Positions 14,727 to 23,064 of a stretch of 51,753 nt of DNA are shown piece after piece. Every line of letters begins with the position of its first letter. Positions within the stretch are counted from its first letter, which is position 1. The stretch comes from Nitrosopumilus sp. UBA526. GTDB lineage: Archaea > Thermoproteota > Nitrososphaeria > Nitrososphaerales > Nitrosopumilaceae. Both the position numbers and the translations under genes were made by a program. Under the pieces are notes generated by a model, which saw only the letters and a list, made by a program, of their open reading frames with translations, ran no database searches and had not been told where the DNA came from. Where the stretch lies: positions 3,922 to 55,674 of the forward strand of contig DAXZ01000055.1 in assembly GCA_002506665.1 (NCBI GenBank). Reading direction: 5' to 3'.

Positions 14727-15658
14727 TGTATACGGTAGGAGCTAGGGCAAGCAAGCTATCAGTGGCACAGACAGACTGGGTAATCTCAAAATTACTGGAG
14801 GTAAATCCCGGATGTGATTACAAGCTAAGGACAATAACTACAAAGGGGGACACAGATACAAGACCGCTGTTTGCCATAGACCAGAGAGGAATCTTTGAGA
14901 AGGAGATTGATAGAGCCGTTGCCAAAGGGGAGGTGGATTTTGCAGTACATAGTCTCAAGGACGTTCCATCAGAACTAGACCCGAGTCTCATAATTGCATC
15001 GGTTCCAAAACGAGAGATAGTCAATGATGTGTTTGTCTCACCAGACGGTTTAGCACTGGGTGAGATAAAGGAGGGAGCCGTGATTGGGACTAGTTCACTG
15101 AGACGGGCAGTCCAAGTATCAAGAAAGAGGCCGGATGTGACGGTAAAGCCCATTCGTGGAAATATTGAGACACGAATCAGAAAGGCATCAGAGAAAGAAT
15201 ATGATGGAATAGTCATTGCCCAAGCAGGAATTATGAGACTCGGAGTCGATGTAAGATTTGTCACGCTGCCCCTTGATGACTTTGTTCCCTCACCGGGACA
15301 GGGGGCCATTGCAATCGTTGCAAGGTCAGATGACTCGGAGACAGTTTCAATGCTCAAAAAAATACAAGATTCAAATTCTCGTTTAGAGATTGAGGCAGAA
15401 CGCTTGCTCTCAGACTATGTAGATTCTGGATGCAGGTTTCCACTAGGTGCATACGCCAAAATAAAAGGCGCTGAGATGACTCTGAGTGTATCGGCATTCT
15501 CAGTAGATGGAAGAGAATCGCTTACAATATGCAAGACTGGAAGCAAAGATAACTCAGAGGCCCTAGCCAAGAGTGTCGGAGAAGAGTTGCGCGTCAGAGG
15601 CATAGGTGATCTTGCATTAAATTGGAGAGAAAAGGTGGAGCAATGGAACAAGACATGA
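14726..15658 (+). CDS. hemC: Porphobilinogen deaminase (hydroxymethylbilane synthase)
   Basis: It polymerises four porphobilinogen units into hydroxymethylbilane. The 310-aa protein has GARASKLSVAQTDW at the N-terminus, the substrate-binding VHSLKDVP, GTSSLRR and IRGNIETR motifs, and the cofactor cysteine at about C236 in SGCRFPLGAYA, which tethers the dipyrromethane cofactor. The ATG at 14726 overlaps the hemL stop (TGATG) and is preceded by GGTGA. It is the second gene of the haem operon. Confidence 0.95.
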   Translation: MYTVGARASKLSVAQTDWVISKLLEVNPGCDYKLRTITTKGDTDTRPLFAIDQRGIFEKEIDRAVAKGEVDFAVHSLKDVPSELDPSLIIASVPKREIVNDVFVSPDGLALGEIKEGAVIGTSSLRRAVQVSRKRPDVTVKPIRGNIETRIRKASEKEYDGIVIAQAGIMRLGVDVRFVTLPLDDFVPSPGQGAIAIVARSDDSETVSMLKKIQDSNSRLEIEAERLLSDYVDSGCRFPLGAYAKIKGAEMTLSVSAFSVDGRESLTICKTGSKDNSEALAKSVGEELRVRGIGDLALNWREKVEQWNKT

Positions 15659-16395
15659 CTGGAAAGGTATACCTTGTAGGTGCAGGGCCAGGAGATAGCA
15701 AGCTAGTTACACTGCGAGCAGTTGAGCTGCTTCAAAAGGCAGACGTTGTCCTATACGATAGGCTGCTAAGCAAGAAGATAATTGCCATGATTCCAAAGTC
15801 AGCAGAAAAGATCTATGTTGGACGTGCAGTCGGAGATGATGCCGCCCATCAGGATACGACCAATGATTTGATGCTAAGATATGCAAAGTCTAGAAAGAAC
15901 ATAGTCAGACTAAAGGGAGGCGATCCGATAATATTTGGGCGCGGAGGAGAGGAGGCAGAATTTTTAAAAGCCAACAAGATAAGATATGAGATTGTCCCCG
16001 GCATTACATCAGGCATTGGCTCTGCAACATATGCTGGTATTCCACTAACACATAGAAAGTATGCATCATCTGTGGTCTTTGTGACGGGTCATGAGGATCC
16101 CGAGAAGAGTAAAGAGTCAGTAAAGTGGAAGAATCTTGCAAAGTCAGTTGATACTATTGTTATCATGATGGGACTTTCACGTCTAGATGTCATTTGTAAG
16201 GAACTGACGGCAGGTGGAATGGATAAAAAGACGCCAGTGGCAGTGATTCAAAACGGCACCACGCCCAAACAAAGAATGATCAAAGGGACAGTTGCAGACA
16301 TTGCAAGAAAGGTCAAAGCAAACAAAATAACTCCACCAACAAACATCATAATTGGCAGCGTAGTCGGCCTGTCAGATACTATCGGGTGGAGATAA
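15643..16395 (+). CDS. cobA: Uroporphyrinogen-III C-methyltransferase (SUMT)
   Basis: It uses SAM to methylate uroporphyrinogen III twice, giving precorrin-2 for siroheme, Ahb-route haem and cobalamin. The 250-aa tetrapyrrole methylase has VYLVGAGPGDSKLVTLRA at the start, VLYDRLLS, the SAM-binding VRLKGGDPIIFGRGGEE, and PGITSGIGSATYAGIPLTHR. The start at ATG 15643 follows a GGTGGAG ribosome-binding site and overlaps hemC by 16 bp; a TTG at 15622 and an ATG at 15655 are alternatives. Confidence 0.95.
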   Translation: MEQDMTGKVYLVGAGPGDSKLVTLRAVELLQKADVVLYDRLLSKKIIAMIPKSAEKIYVGRAVGDDAAHQDTTNDLMLRYAKSRKNIVRLKGGDPIIFGRGGEEAEFLKANKIRYEIVPGITSGIGSATYAGIPLTHRKYASSVVFVTGHEDPEKSKESVKWKNLAKSVDTIVIMMGLSRLDVICKELTAGGMDKKTPVAVIQNGTTPKQRMIKGTVADIARKVKANKITPPTNIIIGSVVGLSDTIGWR

Positions 16396-17189
16396 TGCCT
16401 GAGGGAAAGACGATTGCAATTACCCGTTCGAGAGAGGACGCTACAGAATTTATCTCGCTGGCAGAACAAAACAAGATATCTGCCATACCGTTGCCTACAA
16501 TTGAGCTTGTTAGCAAGGGCAGAAAGATTGTCAAAGAGTTCCTAGAGGCAGTCTCAAAGCACGATCCTGACTATTGTATTTTTATGAGCTCAAAGGCAGT
16601 AAAACTGTTGTTTGGTACTGCAAGGGACACAAGAAAGCACGGGCAGCTACAGCTAGCAGTTGCAAATACAACAGTAGTGTCTGTTGGACCTAAAACAACC
16701 ATTGCCCTTGAGGCAGAAGGAATAAAGGTAAACCATCAGCCAACCACCACCTCATCTGTCGGCATCGGAGAAGAGTTTACAAGAATGCATGCAGTTGGAA
16801 AAAAGGCAATAATTCCGCGCAGTGGGGCATCGACTCCTTTTCTAAAAGAGTTGCTTGAAAAAATTGGTGTAGATGTGGTAGAGGTTCACCTGTATGATGT
16901 GTGCTCTTTTAGAGACACTACACAGTGGAACGGATTCCGTGATCTGTTCTCTCAAGATAAGATAGACGGCATTGTATTTACTAGTGCATCATCTGTTCGA
17001 GGGTTCTTTGAGATAATGTCAAAGGACTACAAGACTGATGCGTTGCTTGACTGTCTTGAAGGACTAGCAATAGTTGCCATCGGGCCATTTACGTCTGAGG
17101 AGTTGAAAAAGTTCAAGGTCAAAAATACCGTTGCCCGTGTTCATACCGTTGCAGGCGCCTTTGATGCAATGAGGCTAGAACTTACATGA
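16395..17189 (+). CDS. hemD: Uroporphyrinogen-III synthase
   Basis: It cyclises hydroxymethylbilane with inversion of ring D. The family is poorly conserved, but this 264-aa protein has the two-domain layout: an N-terminal KTIAITRSREDATEFI, then DPDYCIFMSSKAVKLLF, a second alpha/beta half with FTSASSVRGFFEIM, and the late AIGPFTSEELKKF. ATG 16395 overlaps the cobA stop (TAATG) and follows GGTGGAG, so it is preferred to GTG 16386. It closes the haem operon and overlaps purE convergently by 8 bp. Confidence 0.92.
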   Translation: MPEGKTIAITRSREDATEFISLAEQNKISAIPLPTIELVSKGRKIVKEFLEAVSKHDPDYCIFMSSKAVKLLFGTARDTRKHGQLQLAVANTTVVSVGPKTTIALEAEGIKVNHQPTTTSSVGIGEEFTRMHAVGKKAIIPRSGASTPFLKELLEKIGVDVVEVHLYDVCSFRDTTQWNGFRDLFSQDKIDGIVFTSASSVRGFFEIMSKDYKTDALLDCLEGLAIVAIGPFTSEELKKFKVKNTVARVHTVAGAFDAMRLELT

Positions 17190-17754
17190 ATTTCTTTTTT
17201 GCAAATTCAGAGAGTCCTTCTGTTCTTAGCTGATCGGATTCTTTTACTACAGAGTTGTGCTGGTCTAGTTTGTGTTGGTCTAGTATCTTTGTTAGATCAG
17301 GAAACTCGTTTGCAAGAATCTTTATGGCATAAATTCCGGCATTGCCTGCTTTGTTGACTCCAACAGACACAACAGGAGAGCCTGAGGGCATCTCTGTAAT
17401 AGATAGCAACGAGTCTAGTCCTCCAAAGGCAGAAAATTTTGTGGTATCTGTCTTTGGATGTCTGTCGTTGTAAACTAGTATCGGTACTCCGATTACAGGT
17501 ATTGTCGTGTGCGATGCAATCATTCCAGGCAGATGTGCAGCGCCTCCGGCACCGGCAATTATAATCTTGAATCCCATCTCTTTGGCGTGTTGGGCGTATT
17601 GTGATAATCTAGAAGGGGTTCTATGTGCAGAGATTATCTGATCCTCGTGTTTAATATCATATTTATCCAATATCGTAGAGGCTTCTTGCATTATTCTACT
17701 GTCTGAACTTGATCCCATGATTATTCCAACTAGCGGTTTTTTTGAATATGTCAT
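17182..17754 (-). CDS. purE: N5-carboxyaminoimidazole ribonucleotide mutase (class I PurE)
   Basis: It moves the carboxylate from N5-CAIR to C4 in purine synthesis. The 190-aa protein shows IIMGSSSDSRIM, SAHRTPSRL (the catalytic His and phosphate site), AGAGGAAHLPGMIA and PIGVP-type PVIGVPI. The C-terminal 30 residues (DQHKLDQHNSVVKESDQL) extend beyond the usual core. It stands alone, convergent with hemD. No purK lies adjacent on this side. Confidence 0.94.
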   Translation of the reverse strand: MTYSKKPLVGIIMGSSSDSRIMQEASTILDKYDIKHEDQIISAHRTPSRLSQYAQHAKEMGFKIIIAGAGGAAHLPGMIASHTTIPVIGVPILVYNDRHPKTDTTKFSAFGGLDSLLSITEMPSGSPVVSVGVNKAGNAGIYAIKILANEFPDLTKILDQHKLDQHNSVVKESDQLRTEGLSEFAKKKFM

Positions 17755-17811
17755 ACCAATACAAAATAACTAGAGAATAATAAAGCCTCACAAATTCCCA
17801 TTAGGTGTGGA

Positions 17812-17833
17812 TTTAGCTAAAGCTATTTAGCTA
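17812..17833. promoter_or_regulatory. suf operator candidate upstream of sufB
   Basis: TTTAGCTAAA at 17812-17821 is a perfect 10-bp palindrome. A second copy of its core, TTTAGCTA, lies at 17826-17833. Both precede the sufB TATA box (about 17851-17862). The same core (TTTAGCTAAT) occurs at 38073-38082 before sufC, 20 kb away, next to that gene's TATA box. The coincidence at the two suf promoters suggests a shared repressor or activator site. Confidence 0.55.
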
Positions 17834-17850
17834 TGCCTATTTTTACTCAT

Positions 17851-17862
17851 ATATTTATAATA
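17851..17862 (+). promoter_or_regulatory. TATA box of the suf operon
   Basis: ATATTTATAATA is centred about 26 bp before ATG 17882 but only 17 bp before ATG 17873. Archaeal transcription starts about 26 bp after the TATA centre, so this argues that the operon is leaderless and that SufB starts at 17882. Confidence 0.55.
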
Positions 17863-17881
17863 TAACAGGGTTATGTCTAGC

Positions 17882-19282
17882 ATGGCTACTGAAAATCTAG
17901 ACATGGATTATTCGAAATATGATTTTAAAGATTCTACAGAGATGTATGTTCATCTTAGCAAGAAAGGCCTCTCCAAGGAGACGGTGATTAGCATAAGCAA
18001 GATGAAAGAAGAACCACAGTGGATGCTTGACTTTAGGTTGCGTTCTTTTGAAATTTTCATGAAAAAACCAATGCCAACATGGGGGGGCGACCTTAGTAAG
18101 ATTGATTTTCAAAACATCTACTATTATGCAAAGGCATCTGAAAAGGTAGAAAAGAACTGGGATGATGTTCCAGAAAATGTCAAGAACACGTTTGACAAAC
18201 TTGGAATTCCCGAAGCCGAAAAGAAATTCCTGGCAGGTGTTGGAGCACAGTACGAATCCGAAGTCGTTTATCACAGCTTGAGAGAAGACCTGGCAAAACA
18301 GGGTGTCTTGTTTTTAGATACTGATGCTGCACTCAAAGAACATCCAGAGATGTTCAAAAAATACTTTGCCAAGATAATTCCACCAGAAGATAACAAATTT
18401 GCAGCACTAAACAGCGCGGTTTGGAGTGGAGGATCATTTATCTATATTCCACCAGGTGTCAAAGTTGACATGCCACTGCAGGCGTACTTTAGAATTAACG
18501 CCGAGAACATTGGTCAGTTTGAGAGAACACTTATCATAGTAGATGAAGGCGCAGAGGTGCACTATATCGAAGGGTGTACAGCTCCGGTCTATTCCTCAGA
18601 GTCACTTCACTCTGCAGTAGTGGAACTAGTTGCACACAAAGATGCAAAGCTAAGATACACTACTATTCAGAACTGGAGCAATGATGTCTACAATCTTGTA
18701 ACTAAACGTGCCTATGCACACGAGGGCTCAACAGTAGAATGGATTGACGGAAACATTGGTAGCAAGCTTACTATGAAGTACCCCGGAGTATACCTCATGG
18801 GTCAGAGGGCACATGGTGAGACATTATCCATTGCATTTGCAGGCAAGGGACAGCATCAGGACACTGGCGCAAAGATGGTTCATCTTGCACCAAATACCAC
18901 CTCAAAGGTCACATCAAAGTCAGTAAGCAGGCTTAATGGGCGTTCCACATACAGAGGAATGCTCCATGTGGCAAAAGGCGCCACAAATGTAAAGTCCAGC
19001 GTAAGATGTGACGCATTGCTTCTAGATGACACATCAAAGACTGACACTTATCCATACATGGAGATCAACCAAGAAGATGCGACAGTCACACACGAGGCAA
19101 CCGTAGGAAAGATAGGTGATGAGCAGATATTTTACCTTATGAGCAGAGGATTTAACGAAGAAGAGTCACTATCCCTTATTGTCAATGGGTTTATGGAGCC
19201 ATTTACAAAGGAACTGCCAATGGAGTATGCAGTAGAGTTAAACAGACTCATCAAACTAGAGATGGATGACTCTGTAGGATAG
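17882..19282 (+). CDS. sufB: Fe-S cluster assembly scaffold SufB
   Basis: SufB is the core of the SufBCD scaffold on which Fe-S clusters are built. The 466-aa protein carries WMLDFRLRSFEIF, VWSGGSFIYIPPGVKV, EGCTAP (the conserved cysteine segment), the parallel beta-helix region and a C-terminal EEESLSLIVNGFMEPF helix. ATG 17882 is chosen over ATG 17873 because the TATA box spacing fits a leaderless start there. sufD follows after 31 bp. The SufC ATPase partner is encoded elsewhere (37.3-38.0 kb). A candidate operator lies at 17812-17833. Confidence 0.95.
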   Translation: MATENLDMDYSKYDFKDSTEMYVHLSKKGLSKETVISISKMKEEPQWMLDFRLRSFEIFMKKPMPTWGGDLSKIDFQNIYYYAKASEKVEKNWDDVPENVKNTFDKLGIPEAEKKFLAGVGAQYESEVVYHSLREDLAKQGVLFLDTDAALKEHPEMFKKYFAKIIPPEDNKFAALNSAVWSGGSFIYIPPGVKVDMPLQAYFRINAENIGQFERTLIIVDEGAEVHYIEGCTAPVYSSESLHSAVVELVAHKDAKLRYTTIQNWSNDVYNLVTKRAYAHEGSTVEWIDGNIGSKLTMKYPGVYLMGQRAHGETLSIAFAGKGQHQDTGAKMVHLAPNTTSKVTSKSVSRLNGRSTYRGMLHVAKGATNVKSSVRCDALLLDDTSKTDTYPYMEINQEDATVTHEATVGKIGDEQIFYLMSRGFNEEESLSLIVNGFMEPFTKELPMEYAVELNRLIKLEMDDSVG

Positions 19283-19313
19283 ATTCCCGCGCGCTCCCAA
19301 GATGCCCTGAATC

Positions 19314-20714
19314 ATGTCTCAAGAAATCCTTTCAAAACTTGACACTAGTCTTATCGATGAGATCTCCTCATCAAGGGATGAGCCTGGCTGGCTAAGAGAT
19401 TATAGAAGAGACTCGTTGCGTACATACCACAGTCTGCCATTAGAGTTGTCTCCGCTTTACACAAAGTACACTGATGCAAAAAAGATGAACCCAGAAAAAG
19501 TATCTCTCTCAACATCTACAGCAGAGACGATTCCTGACTTTCTCACAAAAAGACTAGGCGAGTTAGAAGACGAGATATGCATAATCCAGATTGGAACCAA
19601 CATCATCAAGGTTGTTGTTCCAGACAAGCCAAAGTCACAGGGTCTTGTTATATCCTCAATCCACGATGCAATCAAAAGTGATCAAGGGAGGGTAAAAAGA
19701 GCACTAGAAACGGCGGACTCTAAAGATGACAAGTTTACTGCACTGAACAATGCCGCCTTTAATTCGGGCATATTTGTCCATATCCCACGTGGTTTGATAT
19801 TAGAGAAACCGATTCATTTCCTAACCTGTCTTTCTGAAGACGGGCATTCAACAGTCTCAAGAAATATTATATTTGCAGACGAGGGTAGCAAGGCCACACT
19901 TGTTCAGGAACTTTATTCCCCAAACATTCAGACTCAGCAGGCATATCTAGAACTGATGAATGTCAACATTGCAGCAAATGCACAGCTAGATGTCACCACC
20001 TTGCAGATGATGGATCAGCATGCAATAGTCTTTTCAACAAGGCGTACAGATCTTGGCCAAGATGCCAAGGTAAACTGGTACTCTGGATTGTTTGGTTCTA
20101 TGTTATCTCGATATAAAATAGAGTATTTTCTTAATGGACAGGGGGCATCATCTAATGATTCAGAGGTAATCTTTGGAAACAATGAGCAGTCATTTGACAT
20201 TCAGACCAATGTTAATCACCAGAGCCCGGCAACTGAAGGCAGGGTCGTTGAAAAGTCAATTCTCAGAAACAAATCAAAGTCCCTCTTCAAGGGAATGATC
20301 AGAATCAAGGAGAACGCATCAAAGTCAAACTCGTTTCTTTCTGGACGTTCAATTCTGCTTGACAAGGATGCAAAGTCCGAGGCCATTCCGGGACTGGAGA
20401 TATTTACCAACGATGTAAAGGCCACTCATTCTGCATCTGTTGCACAGATTGATGAGGAGCAGATCTTTTATCTACAGAGCAGGTGTCTTAGTCACCAAGA
20501 GGCAGAAAGAACAATTGTAGAGGGGTTCTTGGAACCACTCTCAAGAAAGATGTCCTTTCAGGTCAGGGCATGGATTGCATACCTCATAGAATCAAAATGG
20601 GACGACCGGGAACTTTTAATTAACACAGACAAGGAACTGACAAAGTTTGTTGAGATTGAGGAGACTCGCTACAACGAAAATGCCGAGATAGAACAGCATT
20701 ACAAGTATAGGTGA
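19314..20714 (+). CDS. sufD: Fe-S cluster assembly protein SufD
   Basis: A SufB paralogue that completes the SufBCD complex. The 466-aa protein has WLRDYRRDSLRTYHSLPL near the N-terminus, FTALNNAAFNSGIFVHIPRG, the beta-helix core, the LFKGMIRIKENASKSNSFLSGRSI segment with a late SSARVDQIDEEQIFYLQSRC-like block (here ASVAQIDEEQIFYL), and the terminal EAERTIVEGFLEPL. It lies within the suf operon, 31 bp after sufB and 4 bp before the Rieske gene. Confidence 0.94.
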   Translation: MSQEILSKLDTSLIDEISSSRDEPGWLRDYRRDSLRTYHSLPLELSPLYTKYTDAKKMNPEKVSLSTSTAETIPDFLTKRLGELEDEICIIQIGTNIIKVVVPDKPKSQGLVISSIHDAIKSDQGRVKRALETADSKDDKFTALNNAAFNSGIFVHIPRGLILEKPIHFLTCLSEDGHSTVSRNIIFADEGSKATLVQELYSPNIQTQQAYLELMNVNIAANAQLDVTTLQMMDQHAIVFSTRRTDLGQDAKVNWYSGLFGSMLSRYKIEYFLNGQGASSNDSEVIFGNNEQSFDIQTNVNHQSPATEGRVVEKSILRNKSKSLFKGMIRIKENASKSNSFLSGRSILLDKDAKSEAIPGLEIFTNDVKATHSASVAQIDEEQIFYLQSRCLSHQEAERTIVEGFLEPLSRKMSFQVRAWIAYLIESKWDDRELLINTDKELTKFVEIEETRYNENAEIEQHYKYR

Positions 20715-20718
20715 TATT

Positions 20719-21027
20719 TTGTCTGAATGGGTAAAAGCTTGCAGTACAGAACAGCTAAAAGAAGGCCAGTTGTTTGGATTTGTACACAGTGATAAAAAGA
20801 TCCTCATGTCCAATCTAAAGGGCAAGATTCATGCAACGGATTTGATATGTACTCATGCCAATGCAGATCTCTCCACTGGTTTTCTCAGTGAAGAGGGTAT
20901 CAGGTGCCCGCTACATCTTTCTGTATTTAATTTAGCAGACGGCAAGCCACAAAACCTTCCTGCAGAGGTTCCTCTCAAGACATACAATGTTAAAATAGAT
21001 GCCGATGGGATTTATGTGGAGATTTAA
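20719..21027 (+). CDS. Rieske-type [2Fe-2S] ferredoxin
   Basis: A small soluble Rieske protein, 102 aa, with both cluster motifs: CTHANADL (C-x-H) and RCPLHLSVF (C-x-x-H). This is the architecture of NirD/BphA3-type Rieske ferredoxins. Embedded in the suf operon, it may feed electrons to cluster assembly or reduce persulfide, as proposed for Rieske partners in other Suf operons; this is inference. TTG 20719 is the start, with a GGTGAT ribosome-binding site overlapping the sufD stop. sufS follows after 3 bp. Confidence 0.9.
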   Translation: MSEWVKACSTEQLKEGQLFGFVHSDKKILMSNLKGKIHATDLICTHANADLSTGFLSEEGIRCPLHLSVFNLADGKPQNLPAEVPLKTYNVKIDADGIYVEI

Positions 21028-21030
21028 GAC

Positions 21031-22275
21031 ATGCAGAGTACAAAATCACTATTTGAGAATTTGAAGAAGGACTTTCCAATCCTAAAGAGAACTGTCAGAG
21101 ACAACAAGCCCCTAGTTTATTTAGATAACGCATCTACAACACAGAAACCAAACCAAGTCATTGATGCAATCACAGACTATTATCAGAATCATAATGCAAA
21201 TATCCACAGGGCAGTATATGCGCTAGCAGAAGAGTCCACAAAAGCCTACGAGGCCACACGGGACAAGATTGCAGAATTTCTCAACATAAAAGACAGACAG
21301 GAGATCATCTTTGTTAGGGGCACCACTGAGGCAATCAACTTGGTTGCATACTCGTGGGGCAGACAGCACATCGGCAAGGGAGACATTATTGTTACTACTG
21401 AATATGAGCACCACAGTAACATCGTGCCATGGCAACTGCTCACACAGGAGAAACAGGCAAGACTCGAATACATTCGAGTAGATGATAACGGTGAGCTTGT
21501 CTTGGATGATCTTAGAGAGTATCTTGCAGGAGGCAAGGTCAGACTAGTAGCTTTTAGTCTAATGTCCAATGTCCTTGGAACCATCACAAACGCCGCACAG
21601 ATAATTAAAGAGTGCAAGGCGGCAGGGGTTCTTACGCTAGTTGATGGTGCACAGGCAGTTCCACACATGAGCGTTGATATTGACGAGCTGGGCTGTGACT
21701 TTTTTGCGTTTTCTGGACACAAGATGCTAGGTCCCACAGGAGTCGGAGTCTTGTGGGTTAAAAGATCAGTGCTTGAGACCATGAGTCCGTTTCAGGGTGG
21801 CGGGGATATGATAAGAGAGGTTCACAAGTACGAGAGCACGTGGAATGATCTGCCTTACAAATTTGAGGCAGGAACGCCAAATATTGCAGACGTTGTAGGA
21901 CTAGGAGCAGCAGTTGACTATCTTGCTAAAATTGGAATGGATAATGTGCGAGAGCACGAAGTAGAGCTGACAAGATATGCCATCGAAAAACTCTCCAAAG
22001 TCAAGGGGTTGCACATCTATGGCACGCAAGACATATCTAAACGGGGCGGAGTCATATCATTTAATTTTGCAGATGTCCATCCTCATGATGTAGCCCAGAT
22101 TGTTGATGGGGAGGGGATTGCAGTCAGGTCAGGGCATCACTGTGCGCAGGTATTAATGGAGAGACTAGATGTTGCTGCAACATCAAGGGCTAGCTTTTAC
22201 ATCTACAACACCAAAGAGGACATTGATGTTCTGATAGATGCGTTAAATACAGTTGCAAAGGTGTTCAAGTTATGA
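21031..22275 (+). CDS. sufS: Cysteine desulfurase SufS
   Basis: This PLP enzyme removes sulfur from cysteine for Fe-S assembly. The 414-aa class II desulfurase shows VYLDNASTTQKP, NIHRAVYALAEEST, FVRGTTEAINLVA, VDGAQAVPHM, the PLP lysine in FFAFSGHKMLGPTG, and the active-site cysteine in RSGHHCAQ. It lies between the Rieske and sufU genes, overlapping sufU by 4 bp (ATGA). Confidence 0.95.
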   Translation: MQSTKSLFENLKKDFPILKRTVRDNKPLVYLDNASTTQKPNQVIDAITDYYQNHNANIHRAVYALAEESTKAYEATRDKIAEFLNIKDRQEIIFVRGTTEAINLVAYSWGRQHIGKGDIIVTTEYEHHSNIVPWQLLTQEKQARLEYIRVDDNGELVLDDLREYLAGGKVRLVAFSLMSNVLGTITNAAQIIKECKAAGVLTLVDGAQAVPHMSVDIDELGCDFFAFSGHKMLGPTGVGVLWVKRSVLETMSPFQGGGDMIREVHKYESTWNDLPYKFEAGTPNIADVVGLGAAVDYLAKIGMDNVREHEVELTRYAIEKLSKVKGLHIYGTQDISKRGGVISFNFADVHPHDVAQIVDGEGIAVRSGHHCAQVLMERLDVAATSRASFYIYNTKEDIDVLIDALNTVAKVFKL

Positions 22276-22715
22276 GCAGTAATGCGGATATCTACCATGA
22301 GATGATTATTGATTACTCTAGAAATCCAATAAACTATGGGGAGATAAAGGATCATGATGTAACGTTTCATGATTCAAACCCACTGTGCGGGGACAGCATC
22401 GACATAGATATGAAGATTGACGAGGACAAGATAACTGACATAAAGTTTCACGGAAAAGGGTGTGCCATCTGCATGGCATGTTCTTCGGTTTTGACAGAGA
22501 TTACAAAAGGCAAGAGCCTGGATGAGGCAAGGGCAATTGAAAAAAAGGATATCCTAAGTGAACTAGGACTCGAACATCTGCAAGCAGTCAGGATAAAGTG
22601 TGCACTGCTTTCACTAAAGGTTCTAAAATCTGCGCTTTACACATACATCGGGAACAATCTCAAGGATGACAAGGATGTGGGCAAACTAAAGAAAGAGGCG
22701 GCAAGTCTTTACTAG
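22272..22715 (+). CDS. sufU: SufU/IscU-type Fe-S scaffold or sulfur-transfer protein
   Basis: The 147-aa NifU-N family protein has the three cluster/zinc cysteines in context: NPLCGDSIDI with the conserved Asp, GKGCAICMACSSVLTE, and RIKCALLSLKVL. SufU accepts persulfide sulfur from SufS. It overlaps sufS by 4 bp and is followed after 1 bp by the zinc-ribbon gene. Confidence 0.94.
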   Translation: MSSNADIYHEMIIDYSRNPINYGEIKDHDVTFHDSNPLCGDSIDIDMKIDEDKITDIKFHGKGCAICMACSSVLTEITKGKSLDEARAIEKKDILSELGLEHLQAVRIKCALLSLKVLKSALYTYIGNNLKDDKDVGKLKKEAASLY

Positions 22716-22716
22716 T

Positions 22717-23064
22717 ATGAGTGATTTTATACCCAAAGTCCCAATTGAATTACAGATAAGAAGAATAATCTATGAAAAATTTAATGATATAGATGCCAAC
22801 TTTACAAACGACCAAGTCTTTGAGGCACTAGAGTCAGGCGGGGATTTGGATCCTTTGTGGATAGTAGATGACACAGAATCGTTCTTTAACAAAATTTGTG
22901 ATTCTGGCCTTGCCAGAAATATCGCACAAAACTTTACCACCATATACCTAAAACTGTTTGAACCCATGCAAGAGTTTCACTGTGATGCATGCAGATATGA
23001 CATCTGTCTTGGAGTGGCAGAAGAGAAGAGATGTCCCAACTCTGCTTGCAATTCTCTCATTTAG
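22717..23064 (+). CDS. Zinc-ribbon protein at the end of the suf operon, 115 aa
   Basis: I do not recognise a named family. The N-terminal 80 residues are mainly helical and charged (IELQIRRIIYEKF, IVDDTESFFNKI). The C-terminus is a compact Cys knuckle pair, CDACRYDIC and RCPNSACNSL, which should hold zinc or a cluster. It starts 1 bp after the sufU stop, so it belongs to the operon and may serve assembly or its control. It overlaps pgk convergently by 8 bp. Confidence 0.83.
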   Translation: MSDFIPKVPIELQIRRIIYEKFNDIDANFTNDQVFEALESGGDLDPLWIVDDTESFFNKICDSGLARNIAQNFTTIYLKLFEPMQEFHCDACRYDICLGVAEEKRCPNSACNSLI

